Shown here piece by piece: positions 7,858-15,942 of a stretch of DNA of 64,000 nt. Location: positions 1 through 64,000 of the forward strand of contig DHMS01000031.1 of the NCBI GenBank assembly GCA_002405915.1, in the 5' to 3' direction. The notes below the pieces were generated by a model. That model was not told where the DNA came from, did not search any database, and saw only the letters and a program-made list of their open reading frames with translations. This DNA comes from Christensenella sp. UBA4636. GTDB lineage: Bacteria > Bacillota > Clostridia > Christensenellales > Borkfalkiaceae. The stretch's first letter is position 1; every line of letters begins with the position of its first letter. The position numbers and the translations under genes are program-made.

Positions 7858-7941
7858 ATAAAAAAGAATTTGCGGATTTGCGGTAATAGTGCAAAAAACA
7901 TTTTGCGGATTTGCGTTTTTTTACCAAAAAAAATTTTGCGG
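7832..7941 (+). repeat. 33-bp-period repeat array before ATPase A
   Basis: The core TTTTGCGGATTTGCGG starts at 7835, 7868, 7901 and (shortened to TTTTGCGG) 7934, each step exactly 33 bases, or about three helical turns. Units share an A-rich end and differ in a roughly 10-base middle. The last unit runs almost into the start codon at 7956. A second array with the same period but a different core precedes the paralogous ATPase gene at 41572. From 7619 to 7828 there is otherwise only the terminator and AT-rich sequence. Confidence 0.85.
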
Positions 7942-7955
7942 GATGAATTTTTGAA

Positions 7956-9284
7956 ATGTTTAAGCGTAAGATTTACAAAAAACTCGTGGATTGGAAAAAC
8001 GAATCGAACGGAAGCACCGCTCTTTTGATAGAGGGAGCAAGGCGTATAGGAAAATCCACTATAGCGGAAGAGTTTGCTAAGAACGAATATGAAAGTTATA
8101 TTTTGATTGATTTTGCTTTTGCCGCTCAATCCGTTAAAGATTTGTTTCGTGATATGAGCGACCTTAATTATTTTTTCTTACAGTTGCAACTTATATACAA
8201 GGTTGATTTAGTAACAAGAAAGTCTTTGATTATATTCGATGAAATACAGTTTTGTCCGCTTGCCCGTCAAGCGATAAAAATCCTTGTCAAGGACGGTAGA
8301 TACGATTATGTCGAGACTGGTTCGCTTATCAGTATAAAGAGAAACGTCAAAGATATTCTCATCCCGAGCGAAGAACGCAAAATAAATATGTACCCTATGG
8401 ATTACGAAGAGTTTTTGTGGGCGATAGGGGATAACGTTACCGTACCGCTATTAAAAAAGTTTTATGAAACGGGTGTTTCGCTCGGCAACGATGTGAACAG
8501 AATAATGTTGCGCAAATTCAGATTGTATATGTTGGTGGGCGGAATGCCGCAAGCGGTTAACGAATATATCGCGACAAATAATTTTAAAAAGGTCGACCTT
8601 GTCAAACGGGATATATTAGCGTTGTATGATTCTGACTTCATGAAAATAGATTCGACGGGTCGTATATCTACGTTGTTTAATGCAATACCGGCGCAACTTG
8701 CGGCAAACGCGTCGAGATATCGGGTGTCCGGAGTTGTGGAAAACACAAGAGCGGACGATATTCTTGGTCTTATTGCCGAAATGAAAAGTTCAAAAACGGT
8801 TCTTGTTTCTTATCATGCGAATGACCCGAACACGGGGTTGTCGTCAAACATAAATCTATCTCAATTTAAATTGTTTGTTTGCGATACGGGGCTTTTTACG
8901 ACTCTTATGTTCAAGGATAAAGATTTTACCGAGAACGTAATTTATGAAAAGCTGTTAAACGATAAACTTTCGGCTAATCTCGGTTACTTGTATGAGAACG
9001 TTATAGCGCAAATACTTGTTTCTAACGGGAATGAATTATTTTATCACACATGGCTTAACGAAGCTTCGAAACACAATTACGAAATAGACTTTTTGCTCGC
9101 AAAAAACGATAAAATTTGTCCTGTTGAAGTTAAGTCTTCGGGATATAAATCGCACATATCGCTCGATGAATTTTGCAAGAAGTTTTCAAGCCGTATTTCA
9201 AAAAAATATCTTGTTTATACGAAGGATTTCACAAAAGAACAAGATGTCGTTTATTTACCTGTTTATATGTCGATTTTTCTGTAA
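7956..9284 (+). CDS. AAA_14/DUF4143 ATPase with a nuclease-like C-terminus (paralogue A)
   Basis: 442 residues. The N-terminal AAA+ domain has Walker A at 27-35 (GARRIGKST), Walker B at 91-98 (LIIFDEIQ) and a sensor-like ETGS at 120-123. The C-terminal DUF4143 part belongs to the PD-(D/E)XK nuclease superfamily, and the pattern is visible: Asp378 in YEIDFLL, then Glu391 and Lys393 in PVEVKSSG. The biological role of this widespread family is unsettled; defence, DNA repair and selfish roles have been considered. The protein resembles the one encoded at 41572-42897 along its full length. It is a single-gene unit behind its own promoter and repeat array, which suggests autoregulation or self-recognition. 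The start has no strong ribosome binding site. Confidence 0.85.
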   Translation: MFKRKIYKKLVDWKNESNGSTALLIEGARRIGKSTIAEEFAKNEYESYILIDFAFAAQSVKDLFRDMSDLNYFFLQLQLIYKVDLVTRKSLIIFDEIQFCPLARQAIKILVKDGRYDYVETGSLISIKRNVKDILIPSEERKINMYPMDYEEFLWAIGDNVTVPLLKKFYETGVSLGNDVNRIMLRKFRLYMLVGGMPQAVNEYIATNNFKKVDLVKRDILALYDSDFMKIDSTGRISTLFNAIPAQLAANASRYRVSGVVENTRADDILGLIAEMKSSKTVLVSYHANDPNTGLSSNINLSQFKLFVCDTGLFTTLMFKDKDFTENVIYEKLLNDKLSANLGYLYENVIAQILVSNGNELFYHTWLNEASKHNYEIDFLLAKNDKICPVEVKSSGYKSHISLDEFCKKFSSRISKKYLVYTKDFTKEQDVVYLPVYMSIFL

Positions 9285-9326
9285 TTTGTTTTCGTCATTC
9301 AGATAAATCCCACGAAAAACCACGAA

Positions 9327-9358
9327 AAAATCCGCCGCAAAAAAGCGACGGATTTAGT
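9327..9358 (-). terminator. Intrinsic terminator for the GGGtGRT operon
   Basis: On the minus strand AAATCCGTCGC pairs with GCGGCGGATTT across a T-rich loop and is followed by T residues. It lies between the convergent ATPase A and GGGtGRT genes. Confidence 0.8.
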
Positions 9359-9407
9359 TTTAGAGTTTTAAGCGGAACTTGTCCGCAAGTCGATAGAAGG
9401 CGAGTTT

Positions 9408-10409
9408 TTACTTTTTGAAACCTTCTTCAACGGCAACCGCTACCGCAACCGTTGCGCCGACCATCGGGTTGTTACCCATACCGATAAGCCCCATCATTTC
9501 GACGTGAGCGGGAACCGAAGAGGAACCTGCGAACTGCGCGTCGGAGTGCATTCTGCCCATGGTGTCGGTCATGCCGTAGCTTGCGGGACCTGCCGCCATG
9601 TTGTCGGGGTGGAGCGTTCTGCCCGTGCCGCCGCCGGAAGCAACAGAGAAGTACTTTTTGCCGTTTTCGACGCACCATTTTTTGTAAGTGCCTGCAACGG
9701 GGTGCTGGAATCTCGTCGGGTTAGTGGAGTTACCCGTGATGGATACGCCGACGTTTTCCAATTTCATGATGGCAACGCCTTCGGGAACGTTATCCGCGCC
9801 GTAGCATTTAACTTTCGCTCTCGGACCGTCGGAATAAGCCTTTTCGTAAACGACTTTGACCGTTTCCGAATACGGGTCGAATTCCGTTTCGACGTAGGTA
9901 AAGCCGTTGATACGGGAAATAATCATAGCCGCGTCTTTGCCGAGACCGTTTAAGATAACGCGGAGTTCTTTGCCGCGAACCTTGTTTGCGTTAAGAGCGA
10001 TGGAGATTGCGCCTTCCGCAGCCGCGAAAGATTCGTGACCGGCAAGGAAGCAGAAGCAATCCGTGTTGTCGTTTAAAAGCATGGAAGCGAGGTTGCCGTG
10101 ACCTAAGCCTACTTTTCTGTTTTCCGCAACGGAACCTACGATGCAGAACGCTTGCAAGCCTTTGCCGATAGCGGCAGCCGCTTCGTGAGCCTTTTTAGCT
10201 CCGCTCTTTATAGCGATAGCCGCGCCCGCATAATAAGCCCAAACCGCGTTCTCGAAGCAGATAGGCTGAGTGCCTCTTACTATCTTGTCGCAGTCTACGC
10301 CGTGGGCGAGGCAGATATCTTTGCATTCCTCTATAGAGGAGATACCGTATTCTTTAAGGACGCCGTTTATTTTGTCAATCCTTCTTTCATAACCTTCGAA
10401 TAAAGCCAT
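9408..10409 (-). CDS. GGGtGRT family protein
   Basis: 333-residue protein of the family named for its conserved glycine-rich motif, seen here as SGGGTGRTLHP in the C-terminal half, followed by DNMAAGPASYGMTD. The biochemical role is not established. Its gene is commonly found next to a NifU-like Fe-S scaffold gene in anaerobes, and the same pairing is present here, with 17 bases between the two genes. This points to metal cluster assembly or an Fe-S-linked enzyme. An AGGAGG site precedes the ATG. Conserved cysteines include those in CKDICLAHGVDC near residue 30. It is cytoplasmic, with no signal peptide or membrane segment. Confidence 0.88.
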   Translation of the reverse strand: MALFEGYERRIDKINGVLKEYGISSIEECKDICLAHGVDCDKIVRGTQPICFENAVWAYYAGAAIAIKSGAKKAHEAAAAIGKGLQAFCIVGSVAENRKVGLGHGNLASMLLNDNTDCFCFLAGHESFAAAEGAISIALNANKVRGKELRVILNGLGKDAAMIISRINGFTYVETEFDPYSETVKVVYEKAYSDGPRAKVKCYGADNVPEGVAIMKLENVGVSITGNSTNPTRFQHPVAGTYKKWCVENGKKYFSVASGGGTGRTLHPDNMAAGPASYGMTDTMGRMHSDAQFAGSSSVPAHVEMMGLIGMGNNPMVGATVAVAVAVEEGFKK

Positions 10410-10426
10410 TTTAAACTCCTCCTATA

Positions 10427-11119
10427 TTACTCTTTGCGCGGGTCGATATACTTATAAGCGTTATCGAATCTGCCGTAGTGACCCATAGCTTTTTTGTAAG
10501 CTTCGTTGGGTTCCATACCTTTCTTGATGAAGTCGGTCATCTTGCCGAGCGAAACGAATTCGTAGCCGATAACCTGCATATCTTCGTCAAGGGCGAGGCG
10601 GGTGACGTAACCCTCTGCCATTTCAAGGTATCTTACGCCCTTGGCTTTGGTGCCGTACATGGTACCGACCTGAGAACGGAGCCCTTTGCCGAGGTCTTCG
10701 AGACCCGCGCCGACGACTAAGCCGTTGTCGGAGAAAGCCGACTGGCTTCTGCCGTAGACTATCTGTAAAAAGAGTTCTCTCATAGCGGTGTTGATAGCGT
10801 CGCACACAAGGTCGCTGTTCAAGGCTTCGAGAATGGTTTTGCCGGGTAAGATTTCCGCAGCCATAGCGGCGGAATGGGTCATGCCGGAGCAACCGACCGT
10901 TTCGATAAGGGCTTCTTCGATTATGCCCTCTTTGATGTTTAAAGACAATTTGCACGCGCCTTGCTGCGGAGCGCACCAGCCCACGCCGTGCGTGAAACCG
11001 GAGATGTCTTTGATTTCTTTAGCGAATATCCACTTGCCTTCTTCGGGGATAGGCGACGGTTCATGCTTAGGTCCTTTTGCGACGCAAAGCATGTTTTCGA
11101 CTTCGCTTGAATATTGCAT
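10427..11119 (-). CDS. NifU-like iron-sulfur cluster assembly scaffold protein
   Basis: 230 residues. The first half resembles the NifU/IscU scaffold fold, with cysteines at 12, 49, 56 (WCAPQQGAC), 77 (TVGCSG) and 106 (DLVCDA) as possible cluster ligands. The C-terminal half, after about residue 125, is particular to the version paired with GGGtGRT proteins. It is the first gene of a two-gene operon with the GGGtGRT gene and has a good AGGAGG site. The two proteins probably act together, by context. The spacing of the cysteines is not that of standard SufU or IscU, so the exact chemistry is uncertain. Confidence 0.85.
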   Translation of the reverse strand: MQYSSEVENMLCVAKGPKHEPSPIPEEGKWIFAKEIKDISGFTHGVGWCAPQQGACKLSLNIKEGIIEEALIETVGCSGMTHSAAMAAEILPGKTILEALNSDLVCDAINTAMRELFLQIVYGRSQSAFSDNGLVVGAGLEDLGKGLRSQVGTMYGTKAKGVRYLEMAEGYVTRLALDEDMQVIGYEFVSLGKMTDFIKKGMEPNEAYKKAMGHYGRFDNAYKYIDPRKE

Positions 11120-11150
11120 TGTTGTATCCTCCTACATTTTGTTCGTTAAA

Positions 11151-11179
11151 AGTATAACACAATTAAAAAGCTTTTTCAA
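11151..11179 (-). promoter_or_regulatory. Promoter of the Fe-S scaffold/GGGtGRT operon
   Basis: On the minus strand TTGAAA (11179-11174), 17 bases, TATACT (11156-11151), about 25 bases before the ribosome binding site. Confidence 0.65.
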
Positions 11180-11222
11180 TAGTTTTTAAACGGTTTTTTA
11201 TTTTTTTAACGGCTTTTTTCTG

Positions 11223-11251
11223 TTTACAAAAGATTTTTTGTGTGATAAAAT
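11223..11251 (+). promoter_or_regulatory. Promoter of tyrS
   Basis: TTTACA (11223-11228), 17 bases, TAAAAT (11246-11251). The leader is under 40 bases, too short for a T-box, which often controls tyrS in Firmicutes. Confidence 0.6.
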
Positions 11252-11291
11252 ATTTTATAAGGTTTAATAAATATAATAAAGGTGAATTTCA

Positions 11292-12491
11292 ATGAACGTT
11301 CTCGACACGCTCAAAGCCCGCGGGTTTTTGAAACAGACCGTTTACGGCGACGAGCTTTACAAACTTTTAGACAACGAAAAAGTAAGTTTTTACGTCGGTT
11401 TCGACCCGACTGCGGACTCTTTGCATATAGGGCATTATATCCCCATCATGGCTATGGCGCACATGCAACGCGCGGGGCATAGACCCATCGCTCTCTTCGG
11501 CGGCGGCACGGCTATGGTAGGCGACCCGAGCGGCAGAACGGATATGCGCTCGATGCTCACGCAAGAGCAAATTCTGCACAATATTTCTCGCTTTAAGGAG
11601 CAGATGAGCAGATTTATTTCCTTCGAAGGCGATAACGCCGCAATAATGGTGAACAACGGCGACTGGCTTTTAGGACTTAACTATATCGACTTTTTGCGCG
11701 ATATAGGCACCTGTTTTTCGGTCAATAGAATGCTCACGGCGGAGTGCTTCAAGCAAAGGCTTGAAAAGGGGCTTACTTTCCTTGAATTCAACTACATGCT
11801 CATGCAGGGCTACGACTATTTGAGATTGTACGAAGATTACGGCTGCAAGCTCGAAATGGGCGGCGACGACCAGTGGTCGAACATGCTTGCCGGCGTGGAC
11901 CTTGTGAGAAGAAAACATTCCGAGGACGTGTTTGCCGCGACTTGCTCGCTTCTTTTGACGAGCGAAGGCAAGAAGATGGGCAAGACCGCGAAAGGCGCGC
12001 TCTGGCTCGACGAAAACAAGACTACGCCCTACGAATTCTATCAATACTTCCGCAACATAGAGGACGTAAAAGTAGCCGAATGCATGAAGCTTTTGACCTT
12101 TATGGACTTAGAGGAAATCGCCGAGCTTACGGCTTATAACGACGAGAGAATGAACGCTGCTAAGGAAAGACTTGCTTACGAGGTGACCAAGCTCGTACAC
12201 GGCGAAGAAAAGGCTACGCTCGCGCGCAAACAGGCGCAGGCGGCGTTCGGCGGAAACGCGGAAGAAATGCCGACGGTAACCGTTGAAAAGACCGACTTTA
12301 TTCCCGATATTATGGTAGCGGCGGGCATAACCAAGTCCAAAGGCGAAGCGAGAACGCTTATTTCGGGCGGCGGAGTTTCCGTGGACGACGAAAAGATAAC
12401 GGGACTTACTCTGCCCGCTTCCGCGCTTGAAAAGGGCGAATTCGTGCTGCATAAGGGCAAAAAAGTTCACGTCAGAGTTATATTGAAGTAA
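11292..12491 (+). CDS. tyrS: Tyrosyl-tRNA synthetase
   Basis: Class I aminoacyl-tRNA synthetase that charges tRNA-Tyr, 399 residues. The catalytic domain has the HIGH motif in SLHIGHYIP and the KMSKS-type loop as KKMGKT; FDPTADSLH and the GGDDQWSN segment are typical of bacterial TyrS. The C-terminal S4-like RNA-binding domain (about 335-399) contains TKSKGEARTLISGGGVSV. An AAAGGTG site precedes the ATG. It is the first gene of a tight run tyrS-yigZ-recX-birA on the plus strand, with overlaps or gaps of only a few bases, so the four are probably one operon. Confidence 0.97.
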   Translation: MNVLDTLKARGFLKQTVYGDELYKLLDNEKVSFYVGFDPTADSLHIGHYIPIMAMAHMQRAGHRPIALFGGGTAMVGDPSGRTDMRSMLTQEQILHNISRFKEQMSRFISFEGDNAAIMVNNGDWLLGLNYIDFLRDIGTCFSVNRMLTAECFKQRLEKGLTFLEFNYMLMQGYDYLRLYEDYGCKLEMGGDDQWSNMLAGVDLVRRKHSEDVFAATCSLLLTSEGKKMGKTAKGALWLDENKTTPYEFYQYFRNIEDVKVAECMKLLTFMDLEEIAELTAYNDERMNAAKERLAYEVTKLVHGEEKATLARKQAQAAFGGNAEEMPTVTVEKTDFIPDIMVAAGITKSKGEARTLISGGGVSVDDEKITGLTLPASALEKGEFVLHKGKKVHVRVILK

Positions 12492-12497
12492 TTAAAA

Positions 12498-13133
12498 GTG
12501 GATAAGTATTACGGCGTATCGAAAAATTACGAAAAGGAAGTCGTTATTGAACGCTCCCGTTTTATCGCCGCCTTAGCCCCCGTCAAAACGGAAGAGGAAG
12601 CAAAGGCGTTCGTTTACGCTGTGAAAAAGAGGCATTCCGCGGCTACGCATAACTGTTACGCTTATATAACCGAACTCGGGAAATATTCGAAGTTCAGCGA
12701 CGACGGCGAACCGGGCGGCACCGCGGGCGCGCCTATACTCGAAGCCATAAAAAACCTCGGTTTGCTCGATACCGCCGTTGTCGTTACGAGATACTTCGGC
12801 GGAATAAAATTAGGCGCGGGCGGACTTACGCGCGCCTACGGGGGAATAGCCGCGGCGGCTTTAAAGGAGTGCGGCGTAAAGGCTTACGTTTTGTCCTCTT
12901 TTTGCCGCGTCGGTCTCGATTACGAAGCTTATCAAAAGTTTTTGCGGTTTGCTTCTCAAAACGGTTTGCGCGTTTTAAAAACGGAATTTTCCGAAGGCGT
13001 TACCGTTGAGTTTTCGATTGAAAAGTCCGCGTATAAGTCGTTTATCGATAAATTCGACGATTATTTTTTAGGAAAGTTTACGGTTGAAAATATAGGCGAG
13101 GATTTTGCCGAAACGGAGGAGATAAGGCAATGA
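12498..13133 (+). CDS. yigZ: YigZ/IMPACT family protein
   Basis: 211 residues starting at GTG, 6 bases after the tyrS stop. The first domain carries the family signature around residues 50-110 (HNCYAYI, FSDDGEPGGTAGAPIL, TRYFGGIKLGAGGL); the C-terminal part is the smaller YigZ alpha/beta domain. The family is linked to translation control or proteolysis in other organisms, but its bacterial biochemical role is not settled. The gene overlaps recX by ATGA. There is no strong ribosome binding site, so translational coupling to tyrS is likely. Confidence 0.9.
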   Translation: MDKYYGVSKNYEKEVVIERSRFIAALAPVKTEEEAKAFVYAVKKRHSAATHNCYAYITELGKYSKFSDDGEPGGTAGAPILEAIKNLGLLDTAVVVTRYFGGIKLGAGGLTRAYGGIAAAALKECGVKAYVLSSFCRVGLDYEAYQKFLRFASQNGLRVLKTEFSEGVTVEFSIEKSAYKSFIDKFDDYFLGKFTVENIGEDFAETEEIRQ

Positions 13134-13750
13134 AAACCGTTACGGCGATAGTTGAACAGAAAAAGGATAAAAAGCGCGTGAACGTTTATCTCGACGGCGA
13201 ATTTTGCTGCGGAATGGACTTATTTACGCTTATGTCCGAGCGGATAAAGGTCGGAACGGAGATAGACGAAAAGCGGCTCGAAGAGGTCGTGGCGCAATCG
13301 GAATATTCTTCCGCGCTCGATAAAGCCCTCGGGTATATTTCCAAGACGATGCGCACCAAGGTGCAACTCATAACTTATTTGAAAGGCAAAAACTACGACG
13401 GGAAAACGATAGCGAAAGTTATAGACAAACTTTTCGAATACGGGTACGTGGACGACGAGCTTTACGCTAAACGCTTCGCCGCCGAGAAAAAACTGTCGAA
13501 AGGCAAACGCGCCATAGCTTACGAATTGAAAACTAAAGGCGTGGACGAAAAAATAATAGACAAGGTTATGGACGAAGCCGAAAGCGAGGACGAGGGTTGC
13601 ATGCGCGTTGCCGTCAAGTACTTAAAGGGGCGCGAACTCGACTACGAAACGCGCGGCAAGTGCTACCGTTATCTTTTGTCCAAAGGCTTTTCCTACGACA
13701 CCGCGAAAGAAACGCTCGATAAGATAAAGAAAGACGATGAAGATTATTGA
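13130..13750 (+). CDS. recX: RecX family regulator of RecA
   Basis: 206 residues with the helical three-repeat RecX pattern, clearest in ALGYISKTMRTKVQLITYLK and FEYGYVDDELYAKRFAAEK. RecX proteins bind RecA filaments and limit recombination and the SOS response. The first 60 residues form the extra N-terminal segment usual in Firmicutes (IVEQKKDKKRVNVYLDGEF). It overlaps yigZ by 4 bases and birA by 14 bases. recA itself is not in the window. Confidence 0.9.
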   Translation: MKTVTAIVEQKKDKKRVNVYLDGEFCCGMDLFTLMSERIKVGTEIDEKRLEEVVAQSEYSSALDKALGYISKTMRTKVQLITYLKGKNYDGKTIAKVIDKLFEYGYVDDELYAKRFAAEKKLSKGKRAIAYELKTKGVDEKIIDKVMDEAESEDEGCMRVAVKYLKGRELDYETRGKCYRYLLSKGFSYDTAKETLDKIKKDDEDY

Positions 13751-14411
13751 ACTCGAAGTGACCGAGTCGACCAACGACGAGGTTAGAAAGTTTTGGGACC
13801 TCGGCGAGGATATAGCCGTAGTTGCGCGCCGCCAGACGGGCGGAAGAGGATCTAAGGGTAGGAGTTTTGCTTCTCCCGAGGGCGGGATATACATTTCCTT
13901 TATAAAGCATTATTACGGTTTGAAAGCCGAAAAGGCGTACGAGGTGACGGAAGATATTTCGCTTTCCGTCGCGCTTACTTTGCGCGCGTTCGGCGTGAAA
14001 GCCGAGATAAAGTGGCCTAACGATATCTATGTCGGCAAAAAGAAAATCTGCGGTATGCTTACGCAAAACGAGATAAAGAACGGGTACGTCGAAAAAACGC
14101 TCTGCGGAGTCGGGATAAACGTAAACAACGATTTGCCGCCCGAACTCGACGATATCGCTACTTCTTTGAAAAAGGAACTCGGCAAAGAGGTTGATTTGAA
14201 GTCGGTGCTGTTTACTCTCGTTTATAACCTCGAAAAAATTCAGGACGTAAAACTTTATCCGTCGTTTTCCTGCGTGATAGGCAAAAAGGCGAAAGTGTTC
14301 GAACCGGGAAAGGAAGCTTACGAAGAGACGGTAGAGGAAATTTTGCCCGACGGAAGATTGAAATTAAAAGACGGGAAAATACTTTCGGTCGCGGAAATCA
14401 AACTTATTTGA
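13737..14411 (+). CDS. birA: Biotin--[acetyl-CoA-carboxylase] ligase (catalytic domain only)
   Basis: 224-residue enzyme that activates biotin as biotinyl-AMP and attaches it to carboxylase carrier domains. The substrate loop RQTGGRGSKGRSFASPEGG and the catalytic segment KWPNDIYVGKKKICGML are both present, and a small C-terminal SH3-like domain follows. The N-terminal DNA-binding domain of bifunctional BirA is missing, so it should not repress biotin genes. The start lies inside recX, 14 bases before that gene's end. It is the last gene of the tyrS run, with no clear terminator before the ribosomal promoter. Confidence 0.93.
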   Translation: MKIIELEVTESTNDEVRKFWDLGEDIAVVARRQTGGRGSKGRSFASPEGGIYISFIKHYYGLKAEKAYEVTEDISLSVALTLRAFGVKAEIKWPNDIYVGKKKICGMLTQNEIKNGYVEKTLCGVGINVNNDLPPELDDIATSLKKELGKEVDLKSVLFTLVYNLEKIQDVKLYPSFSCVIGKKAKVFEPGKEAYEETVEEILPDGRLKLKDGKILSVAEIKLI

Positions 14412-14597
14412 GCAATTTACGATTTTCTAAACAAGCTTGAAAGGCGAAAACGAGGCGAATTGCTTTCATATTATATAATATATAGGAATGTATAAGCAAA
14501 AATCGTCGAAAAAAGCCGATAAAAAGCCGATAAAAAGCCGAACGAAAACAAAAGTGAAAAAATATTTTTAAAAATTTAAAAAATCTTTGAAAAAAAG

Positions 14598-14626
14598 TTG
14601 ACAAAATAAGCTATATAGGATATTAT
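14598..14626 (+). promoter_or_regulatory. Main promoter of the ribosomal protein cluster
   Basis: TTGACA (14598-14603), 17 bases, TATTAT (14621-14626). It is the only strong promoter seen before rpsJ. Confidence 0.8.
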
Positions 14627-14775
14627 GGTATAGCTGTGTCATAAGGGTTGAGGTAAAAAGTTACTTCAAACTTACGCGCGCCCTAAAAATAAAGGGATTT
14701 ATGCGTAAGAAGATAATTTTTACCGACAATTGCGGAAGCTTGACTTCTGCGACTAACCGCACCCTCGGTAAGTGG

Positions 14776-14812
14776 TCATCTGCTTTAAAAACACGGCGCA
14801 GATGATTTTTTT
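14776..14812 (+). terminator. Leader attenuator of the S10 operon
   Basis: TCATCTGC (14776-14783) pairs with GCAGATGA (14798-14805), followed by seven T. Because it lies between the promoter and rpsJ it must be conditional, as in r-protein leaders controlled by a ribosomal protein (L4 in enterobacteria). The ligand here is unknown. Confidence 0.7.
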
Positions 14813-14960
14813 ATTGAGAATAAACGCGATACACACGGCAAAGTTGTTAAAACTCGTTCATCGATTAAAAAACCTTACTAAAAGGCTGATTTTAGTTGTG
14901 AACGTCCGCTTTTGCCGGCGGGGCGACTTAGAAGTTAGTATAAAAACGGAGGAACTAAAA

Positions 14961-15260
14961 ATGGCAGCTCAGAAAATCAGAATCAAATTATCGGCTTACG
15001 ACCACAACATGGTCGACCAGGCTACCGCACGCATCGTCGAAACGATGAAGAAAGCGGGCGCGAAAATCAGCGGTCCTATTCCCCTTCCCACAGAGAAGGA
15101 AGTAGTCACCATTCTTCGCTCGCCGCACAAGTATAAGGACAGCAGAGAGCAGTTCGAACTTCGCACTCACAAACGCCTTATAGACATTTACTCCACGAAC
15201 GCTAAAATTTTGGATAGCATCCATCTTCCCGCGGGCGTAGACGTAAAGATTAAACTTTGA
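14961..15260 (+). CDS. rpsJ: Ribosomal protein S10
   Basis: 99 residues, full length, starting MAAQKIRIKLSAYDH. S10 sits in the head of the small subunit and is also the NusE factor in antitermination complexes. The ATG at 14961 was chosen because CGGAGG lies 8 bases ahead; reading on upstream in frame gives no sensible protein. It is the first gene of the S10-spc-alpha cluster, which continues without a terminator to rplQ. Confidence 0.98.
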   Translation: MAAQKIRIKLSAYDHNMVDQATARIVETMKKAGAKISGPIPLPTEKEVVTILRSPHKYKDSREQFELRTHKRLIDIYSTNAKILDSIHLPAGVDVKIKL

Positions 15261-15298
15261 TAATTTTTTTGAAATATATACGGAGGTGAACTTTATCG

Positions 15299-15931
15299 AT
15301 GAATAAAGCAATCATTGGAAAGAAGTTAGGTATGACGCAGATCTTTTCCACAGACGGAAAAGTAATCCCGGTCACCGTAATCGAAGCAGGTCCTTGCCCC
15401 GTAGTGCAGATTAAGACCGTTGAACGCGACGGCTATTCCGCAGTTAAAATGGGTTTCGGCAAGACCGCAGAGAAGAACATTAACAAGCCCGAAGCGGGTC
15501 AATTCAAGAAAGCGGGCGTTGAACCGCAGAAGTATCTTCGCGAATTCCGCCTCGACGACGCTACGAAGTACGAAGTAGGTAAAGAAGTTACTTGCGAAGT
15601 ATTCGCCGCCGGCGACAAAGTAGACGTTATCGGTACCACCAAAGGTCACGGATACACGGGCGTAATCAAAAGATGGAATCAGCACAGACTTAAAGAAACG
15701 CACGGCGTAGGCCCCGTACACAGAGAAGTCGGTTCCATGGGCGCGAACAGCTCCCCGTCAAGAGTTTTCAAGAACAAACACTTAGCCGGTCAGTACGGCG
15801 TAGAGAGAGTAACCATTCTCAATCTCGAAGTCGTTAAGGTCGACGCGGCTCGCAACGCTATACTCGTCAAGGGTGCCGTTCCCGGTCCCGTAGGCGGCGT
15901 CGTTTCTATCAGAAACAGCGTTAAAGCGTAA
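15299..15931 (+). CDS. rplC: Ribosomal protein L3
   Basis: 210 residues, starting MNKAIIGKKLGMTQIF, the usual L3 opening. An early assembly protein of the large subunit whose central loop (residues about 120-160, THGVGPVHREVGSMGANSSP) reaches towards the peptidyl transferase centre. CGGAGGTG precedes the ATG. The standard S10 operon order is kept: S10, L3, L4, L23. Confidence 0.98.
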   Translation: MNKAIIGKKLGMTQIFSTDGKVIPVTVIEAGPCPVVQIKTVERDGYSAVKMGFGKTAEKNINKPEAGQFKKAGVEPQKYLREFRLDDATKYEVGKEVTCEVFAAGDKVDVIGTTKGHGYTGVIKRWNQHRLKETHGVGPVHREVGSMGANSSPSRVFKNKHLAGQYGVERVTILNLEVVKVDAARNAILVKGAVPGPVGGVVSIRNSVKA

Positions 15932-15942
15932 GGAGGTAGAAA

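Larger units (their letters stand above)
14412..14960 (+). promoter_or_regulatory. Leader of the S10 operon
   Basis: No gene seen in these 549 bases. The first part is AT-rich. A promoter at 14598-14626 starts a leader of about 330 bases with several possible helices: CTTACGC/GCGTAAG near 14670-14709 enclosing CCCT/AGGG, a GCGGAAG/CTTCTGC hairpin near 14733-14751, and an intrinsic terminator at 14776-14812. The last 150 bases before rpsJ are ordinary sequence ending in CGGAGG. Confidence 0.65.

Noticed and set aside
7832..7941. CRISPR array
   Set aside because: The units are only 33 bases including the variable part, the similar core is 14-16 bases and not palindromic, the spacers would be about 17 bases and A-rich, and no cas genes are near.
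11120..11291. T-box leader for tyrS
   Set aside because: The promoter leaves under 40 bases of leader, and no specifier loop or T-box sequence is present.
14772..14960. Extended N-terminus for rpsJ
   Set aside because: The in-frame upstream reading contains the attenuator terminator and gives no S10-like sequence; the CGGAGG site and universal start fix the ATG at 14961.
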